A DNA stretch of 64,000 nucleotides from Pegoplata infirma. Its lineage: Eukaryota > Arthropoda > Insecta > Diptera > Anthomyiidae. Of this stretch, positions 57,473 to 64,000 are shown piece by piece. The position numbers and the translations under genes were made by a program. The stretch covers positions 55,824,313-55,888,312 of the forward strand of contig OY992537.1 in NCBI GenBank assembly GCA_963921195.1. Direction: 5' to 3'. Positions within the stretch are counted from its first letter, which is position 1, and each line of letters begins with the position of its first letter. The notes beneath the pieces were generated by a model. That model was not told the origin of the DNA, did not search any database, and was given only the letters and a program-made list of their open reading frames with translations.

Positions 57473-59333
57473 TTAACATGATAATGTTTTTAGGCTGGTG
57501 TCTAATTTTAAAAAAATTGCACGACGCCACCTCAGTTTAACTATATAAGCTAACAATTAACGCAAAAGAAAACAAGAATTACTATTTTTATTTTCTTAAA
57601 ACCAAAAATTTTAATAACTTGGGTTTGTAACTTGGATAATAATTCACCTCGTGTTGAATAAAACTGTTTTTCACCAGCTGGTGAATAAAAAGTAACATAA
57701 TTATTTTTCACCAAAAAATTTTTTTTTTTCATCAAATTTTTTTTTTTTCATCAATTTTTTTGCATAGAATTTTTTTTTTCATCACACTTTTTTTATCATT
57801 TTTTTTATCATTTTTTTTTTTCATTAATCAAAATTTTTTTCATCAATTTTTTTTCATTAATTTTTTTTCATCAAATTTTTTTTTCATAAATTTTTTTTTT
57901 CATAATTTTTTTTTTTTTATCATTTTTTTTTCATCAAATTTTATCAAATTTTTTATTACCAATTTTTTCTCACCAAAAAAATTTTTTTTTTCATATTTTT
58001 TTTCATCAATTTTTTTTAAATCAACAAATTTTTCTTTTCATCAAAAAAATTCATCAAAAACTTTTTTTTCACCAAAAATTTTGGGTTCATTAAATTTTTT
58101 TTACATAATTTTGTTTTTCGTGAAAAAAAATAATTTTTTTACCAAAACTACTTTTTCACCAAGTCTAAGCTTTTCGCATAAAAATTTTCCATTTGTTTAT
58201 CAAATGTACATAAAACAAGTGAGAGTGGTATATTCTTTGGTGCCGAATCTTTTATACTCTCCAAAATGTAAAAAAAAATTTTGCACTTATTTTTGCACTC
58301 ACTTACGAAATGTACAGCTCTTTTGGGGTTCTCGACTGATATTTCAATTCGTTTTGCATGGAATAGCAAAGTAATATAACATTATTTTTTCTAAAAAAAA
58401 CTTTGCTTTGGCAAGTACACCCAAATCTTCCGCAAAACATTATCATGATTTAATGTTTTGGGCAAGAGTACAAAATTCGCAGGCATTTTTATTTGCACTC
58501 TGGCATTTTCTTTTTAGACAAGGTTTGAGTTGGGCATTTTAAAAAAATATGCCAAACTCAAATTGGCTTTTTTTTTTGACGTTTGTAATTCTGGGTCGAT
58601 CGGTATACTTAAGGAAAAAAAAATTGATAAAAAAAATATTGATGACAAAAAAATTTATTAAACTAAATTTTAATGAAAAAAATATTGATGAAAAAAAAAA
58701 ACAAAAAATTGATTACAAATAATTATGTTAAGTTTAATTCACCAGCTGGTGAATATTTTTTTTTATTCACCACGAGGTGAATTATTATCAAAGTTACAAA
58801 CCCAAGTTACTAAAATTTTTGGTTTTAAGAAAATGAACCAGTTGCTGTGTTTTTCAAAAAGTGGATTTATTTTTAGATTAATATTATTTTGTTTAAAAAA
58901 CTATTTTAACATACCACAACAAATTTGCAATATTTTTTTCCGTAATCTACAATAAATCAGCAATTATAATCCAAAAAAATAACAAAAAATTGGGAAAATT
59001 AAAAAAAATTATAAATTAATCAAAATTAATCCAAAGTGGACTTATTAAATCCTAAAATTTTATTGGATTAGTTTTGATTTATTTCTAACTTCTTTAATTT
59101 TCAAATTTTTTTTATTGTTTTTTCGGATCGTAGATTACGGAAAAAAATATTCCATATTTGTTTTGGCATATTAAAATATTTATTTTAAACTAAATATGAT
59201 TAAGCCGAAAATAAATCCACTTATTGCAAAACCCACCATTCTTATTTTCTTTTTTGTTAATCGTTAGCTGATATAGTCAAACTAAACTGGCGTCCTGCAA
59301 CTTTTTTAAAATAAGACACATTATCATGTTGTT
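57473..59333. mobile_element. family F element with ~250-bp TIRs and AT-rich core
   Basis: The left end 'aacatgataatgtttttagg' through the palindrome 'ttcaccagctggtgaa' (57473-57730) is mirrored on the right (58730-58843 plus 59237-59333). The right TIR is split by a MITE (58838-59240). The core includes a long 'tttttttcatcaa' microsatellite (57700-58110) and a fragment of the dispersed repeat (58210-58280). A Phe-rich open frame over 57760-58374 is an artefact of the T-tracts. Class unknown. Confidence 0.7.
58838..59240. mobile_element. ~400-bp foldback MITE inside family F element
   Basis: Inverted arms share 'aagtggatttattt', 'catacca.aacaaat' and 'atatttttttccgtaatcta'. They fold around 'tttggattaa...' sequence near 59040. 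Its insertion splits 'aagaaaatga' from 'cttattttcttttttgtta', which are contiguous in the intact copy at 5925-5960. Exact ends are uncertain by a few bases. Confidence 0.75.
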
Positions 59334-59340
59334 AAAAGTG

Positions 59341-60300
59341 AATACCCCTAATTTAGCTCTTTAATCAATCAAATGTAATAAAGCATTCATTGGCATTTTT
59401 GTGTTTGCTTGAATGTTGCGATTGTTTTATATTTATCTTTCAACTTTTAGTTAATAGTAGTAGATAGTTTGTAGTTTTTAGTGTGTGCCAATCATTATTA
59501 TGAATAATACACCTCGTATTTTTTAAAAAGGTGTTACCTTAAATTAACATCTTTATGTCTGAACATTGTTAAGAGTATTTCTGCAACATTTTGTTGTTTT
59601 TTTTTTTTTTGTTGGTATGTTTGTTGTTCATAAAACTGGATTTTTTATTCATTCACCTTTTTCTTTTTTTTTAGCAAAAATGTCAAGTTATTGGAATTTT
59701 TATAAAAAAATAAATGTTTTTATGGCTTACTAATTTGTGTGAAATTATAGCAAAGTATTAAATCATTTATTGCCGGTTTAGCTAATAAAGGTTTAAAAAA
59801 ACAGGTGTAAATTTGACCTATAACGACTTGTGATAATCACAAGATGAAAGTGATAATCGAAGATGAAAGTGAGTTTTATGGCAAAGGAAAAGACAAATAT
59901 ACAGCAGTTACCAAAGAATATGACTAAAAAAATGTTGTTGATCCATTAATTTACTTCGTCTTAAACGTTTTATATATTTAAGGTCATCTGTTGTTTTTAG
60001 AAATTTTTTAGCTTAAATATTTGCCAAAGTTTATTAATTACAAGTTTAGATTTCACACAGTAGTTAAGCATAAAAATTTGATTTCAAAGATCTTAGGAGA
60101 AACTTTAAAAAAGAAGCAGTGAAATCTAAATAGTCGACAATATATCATATTAAATCTACATTAAAATGCCCTCTGGTGGTTAGATCATTAGTGTCAAAAA
60201 TATATTAATTTAAAGTTAAATATGAATTTTTAATGAAGAAAATAATGAATTAGAACTTAAAAAACAAAATAGAGCAAAAAAATGAGGTTGAATAGATTTG
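59341..60300. other. non-coding stretch
   Basis: AT-rich sequence with no supported gene. A near-duplicate phrase 'gatgaaagtga' occurs twice near 59845-59870. Confidence 0.4.
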
Positions 60301-60302
60301 TT

Positions 60303-63300
60303 TATACCCTCCACCCACCACAATCCAACTGATTTCAAAGAAATTCTTACTAGAAGTGCTAGAGCGAAAATAGCAAAAATTGGTGATCATATCAATATAT
60401 TCCCAAAAACCTTTTTTATGAAAATAGTAAAAATTGGGGATCATCGCTATAAATTTTCAAAAAATAATTTTTCACATTATAAAACTTGAAATTTCGGCTA
60501 TACCGAAAATATCTGAAATTGGGGATCATCCCCATAGATTTCCAAAAAATATTTTTTTTTAACTTAAAATCAAATTTATGGATTAGCAAGATGTGCTATA
60601 ACGAAAATAGCAAATATTGGGGATCATCCAATAATTTGTTTTTTTATAATGTTTTCTAAAAAAACTTTAGGTGCTGAAGCGAAAATATTTAAAATTGGAG
60701 AAAGCTGAAGTTGGCAAACCTTTCCATAGATTTAAAAAAATAAATTTTTTGTTTTAACTCTACTTACATTTTATGACTTAACTGGAGGTGCTATAGGGGA
60801 AAACAGCAAGAAATTGAGATCATCCTAAATTCCTAAAAATCCGTTTCTGAAAAAACACGTTAATTAAGTTTTAGCCCTTAACATGAGGTGCTAGAGCAAA
60901 AATATTTCAAATTTGAAATCATTGGGGATCACCTCTATAGTTTTCCGAAAATAATTTTTTATGAAAATTGTAAACATTGGGATCATCGTTTTAAATGATT
61001 TAAAAAAGCAACATTTAATAAGAATTTATTGCTCAACCAGAACTGCTAAAGCGAACGTTGCTGAAATTGAGGATCATCGCTTTTAACTCCAAAAAACCCG
61101 TTTTATCTTATTTTTTCTAAAAAAAAAATTAATTGCATTTTAGTCGTTACCTAGAGCGAAAATATCTGAAATTGGAAGTCAACCCCATAAAATTTCCAAA
61201 TCCATTTTTTTTTTAACTTTACTAAAGTTTTTTAGTAAAGATTCATATAATCGATTTTTGAAAAATTTTAGAAATGATCTCCAATTTCAGATATTTTCGC
61301 TCTAGCACCACTAGTTATGTCATAAAATACAAGTAATATTTGTTAGAAAAAAACTTTTGTAAAAATGCAGCCTTACCAAAGAAAAATAAAATATATTTAA
61401 AATTAGCTTTTAATTTGAAAATTTGAAATGTATTGAAAATTTGAAATTTAAAATAAAAATTTTGTTAAAATAGACTTTTTGTTTTCTTGTGGTAAGGGCC
61501 ATGGATTTTTAAAAATGTATCTCGTTGATCCCAATTTTAAGCTATTTGAGCTCTTGTGTCTCTGTTTAAGCCATAAAATGCAAGAAAAGTTTTTTAGAAA
61601 AAAAAAAATCATATAAAAATTGGTCTTTGGAAACTTATTTCGATGATCCAAAAATTGCAGGATTTTAGGAATTTATAGCTATGATCCCCAATTTTTGCTA
61701 TTTTAGCTATAACACCCCTAGTTAAGCCATAAAAACATTTTAAGTTTAAAAAACATAAATTATTTAAAACAAAAAAAATATTTTAAGTTGAAAAAAAAGG
61801 ATTTTTGGAAATCTATAGGAATGATCCCCAAATCCAGATTTTATCGCTCTAGCACCTCTAGTTAAGCAATAAATTGCAATTAAATTTTTTTTACAAAAAA
61901 AAATTAAAATAATTTTTGAAAAAATTATAGGGATGATCCCAAATTTTTACTATTTTCATAAAAAAATATTTTTGGAAATATATAGGGATGATCTCCAATT
62001 TTAGCTTTTTCCACTGGATCTCCTCTAGTTATGTCATAAAATACAAGTAATGTTTAAAAAAAAAACTATAAATTTGGATTTTTGTGAATTTATATCGATG
62101 ATTCTAATTTCCAGCTATTTTCACTCTTGTGTCTCTAGTTAAGCCATAAAACGCAAATAAAGTTTTTTTTAGAAAAAAATCAGCTAAAAATTGGTTTTTG
62201 TAAATTTGTATGATGATCATAAAACTGCAGCAATTTCATAATTGATCATGATCATAAAATTGTAGAAATTTTTGCTCTAGCATTTCTGTTTAAGCCATAA
62301 ATGTTAGTAAAGGTTTTTAGAAAAAACTAATTTAAAAATTAATCTTTGGAAATTTTTAGCGATGATCCAAAATTTCAGCTATTTTTGATCTAGCACCTGC
62401 AGTTAAGCTACAGAATGTAAATAAAGTATAAAAGTAAAAATAGAAAGATATCATATGAAAATAGATTTTTGGAAATTTATAGTTATTATCCCCAGTTTCA
62501 GCTATTTTGGGTGTATCACCTATTTTTATTAAAATTTTTTCGAACAAATCATAAAATGTTAAGTAAAAAATTGACTTTTGAAAATTCAGATTTACCCTGT
62601 TTCATCTATTTTCACTCTAACACCCCCCGACTTTTGTTGTTTTTGCTATACCACTTTAAGGTATGTGATAAAATGCAAGTTAAGTTTTTAAGAAACAAAA
62701 AACACATATAAAATTGGATTTTGATAAATTTATATCGATGATCCCATTTTTCAGCTATTTTCGTTAAGCCATAAAATGCAAGAAAAGTTTTTTAGAAAAA
62801 AAATCATATCGAAATTGGCTTTTGGAAATTTCCCAGCAAAACTTACCTTACCATATAAGGTATAAAATAAGGTATAAGATCTCTTATTTTATACATTGCA
62901 GCATTGATGATTTTAACAGGCGATGAGACTAAAAGTAATGCATATACATTATCACAAAGAATACCAGTAAGGTATAAAATAAGTCATAAATTTATAACAA
63001 AGAATACGAGTAAGGTGTAAAATATATGATATTTTATAGGTTACGAGTAAGGTATATAATATAGCATACCAGAACGTAATATATAAGGTGTTACGAGTAG
63101 TGAAAAAGTAATTTTGTATTAAATTTACTCACGTGATTGTAAGCAAGATAAAATATACTCCTGGGTGAGTGTGTGTCATTAACAAATTTCTGTCGTGAAT
63201 CCATCTCTAGTTTAAACTTATGCATTTTTTTATAAAATATTTATTTTTTATGTTATTGTAATGCATTATGTATTCAATTATAAATAATGCATTATTTCAA

Positions 63301-64000
63301 ACTTTCAAATAATACATAATGTAACCAAATATAAGTCATCCATGATTTAATGTTTAGAAATAATAAATATGAAATACATTTTTTCCAATAATCATGCATT
63401 ACGTAGCAAATTATTAGTAATGTATTATTTTTCACTTGAAAATAATACGTTGTGGAACAAATGTTTGGTAAGACATCATAAAATAATGCTACAAATAAGA
63501 TATATACATTACCTGGTAATGTGTTATATAATCACCACCCATTACCAAAGTTTTGCTGGGTTATTTCGATGATCCAAAAATGACTGGCTTTTTTTGAATT
63601 TTTTGATATGATCCCAAATTTTTGCTATTTTCGATATAGCACCTCTAGTTAAGCCATAAAAAAAATTTAAATTTAAACAAAAAAAAAATTAAGTTTAAAA
63701 AAATGGATTTTTAGTAATCAATGGAAATGATCCCCAATTTCGGATATTTTCGCTCCAGCACCTCTAGATAAGCAATAAATTGCAATTTAAGTTTTTTTTT
63801 TTTTTTTTTAAATCATTTTTGGAAAATATATAGTGATGGCCCCCAATTTTTACTATTTTCATAAAAAATGATTTTTGGATAAATATATGAAGGATCACAA
63901 ATTTTTGTTCACTCTAATACCTCTAGTTATGTCATATAATGCAAGTAATGTTTTTAAGAAAAAAACTCAAATAAAAATGGATTTTTGTGAATTTATATCG
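60303..64000. repeat. inverted satellite array (GGGGATCAT / GCTCTAGCACC units)
   Basis: Units with 'gcgaaaatatctgaaattgg' and 'ggggatcatc' run in one orientation from about 60303 to 61215. From about 61240 to the window end they run in the opposite orientation ('gatgatccccaatttc', 'gctctagcacctctagttaag'). Spacing varies, about 110-170 bp. The switch coincides with a small palindrome 'actttactaaag...ttagtaaag' (61217-61240). A TIR element interrupts it at 62832-63560. The array continues beyond the window. Confidence 0.85.
62832..63560. mobile_element. 729-bp TIR element CCCAGCAAAACTT in satellite
   Basis: Perfect 13-bp terminal inverted repeats (CCCAGCAAAACTT) interrupt a satellite unit. 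The flanks 'ggaaattt' and 'ttatttcgatgatcc' join to give the normal unit phrase seen at about 61627. The interior has 'aaggtataaaataagg' repeats (62865-63060), 'aatgcattat' repeats (63250-63440), and a TAGAGATGG-type hAT end remnant with 'actcacgtgatt' (63120-63212). A short target duplication (about 2 bp) is likely. Confidence 0.75.

Noticed and set aside
57760..58374. 204-codon Phe-rich plus-strand open frame
   Set aside because: It is generated by T-tracts and 'ttcatcaa' microsatellite, with no domain or start context. It lies inside a repeat element.

Overview
This is an AT-rich eukaryotic window, most likely from a higher fly (Schizophora). That is an inference from GT-AG splice signals, a fly-type translation start context, jockey/CR1-type LINE remnants, and dispersed repeats with 'ataccctcca' and 'acggacggacgg' blocks of the kind common in muscomorph Diptera. 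There is no prokaryotic organisation, no operon and no CRISPR array.

One convincing host gene is present, on the minus strand. A 7.7-kb first coding exon (43042-50764) is spliced across a 6.3-kb intron to a 755-bp last exon (35991-36745). The donor (GTAAGT) and acceptor (TTTCAG) are in matching phase. The predicted product is about 2,825 aa. It has a signal peptide, no cysteine that I can see, and several tiers of internal repeats: about 19 copies of an IKTIVNDE-type motif including an exact 41-aa tandem duplication, a TQTP-SL module, and three copies of a 45-aa unit. These are followed by a Thr/Ser-rich mucin-like part and a short ordered C-terminus. I do not recognise the family.

Almost everything else is mobile or repetitive DNA, often nested. 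From left to right: a foldback repeat (752-2028); a 35-bp satellite carrying two PIF/Harbinger-like MITEs (2180-4220); a small foldback (5040-5655); a long palindromic element (6700-9998) with two later insertions in one arm; AT microsatellite and TIR repeats (11.0-11.6 kb); a decayed Tc1-type transposon with two repeats at each end (17015-18670); a 1.65-kb hAT-type element made of an inverted 21-bp minisatellite (19932-21582); a related 3.16-kb hAT-type element (21866-25029) hosting two further transposons; a CATATG-rich TIR element (25145-26468); a jockey tail abutting a LINE reverse transcriptase (27.1-29.0 kb); a CAGGG-type hAT element (29162-32118); and more foldbacks and MITEs (33-35 kb).

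The host-gene intron is itself filled with nested inverted repeats (37-42.8 kb). Right of the gene lie direct duplications (53.9-54.9 kb), a second copy of a CACAG MITE, a TIR element with an AT-rich core (57.5-59.3 kb), and an inverted satellite array that runs off the end (60.3-64 kb).

The main themes are one undescribed-looking giant repetitive secreted protein, and a set of palindromic DNA elements whose intact arm serves as an empty-site control for insertions in the other arm. Repeat boundaries were read by eye. Those supported by target-site duplications are the reliable ones.
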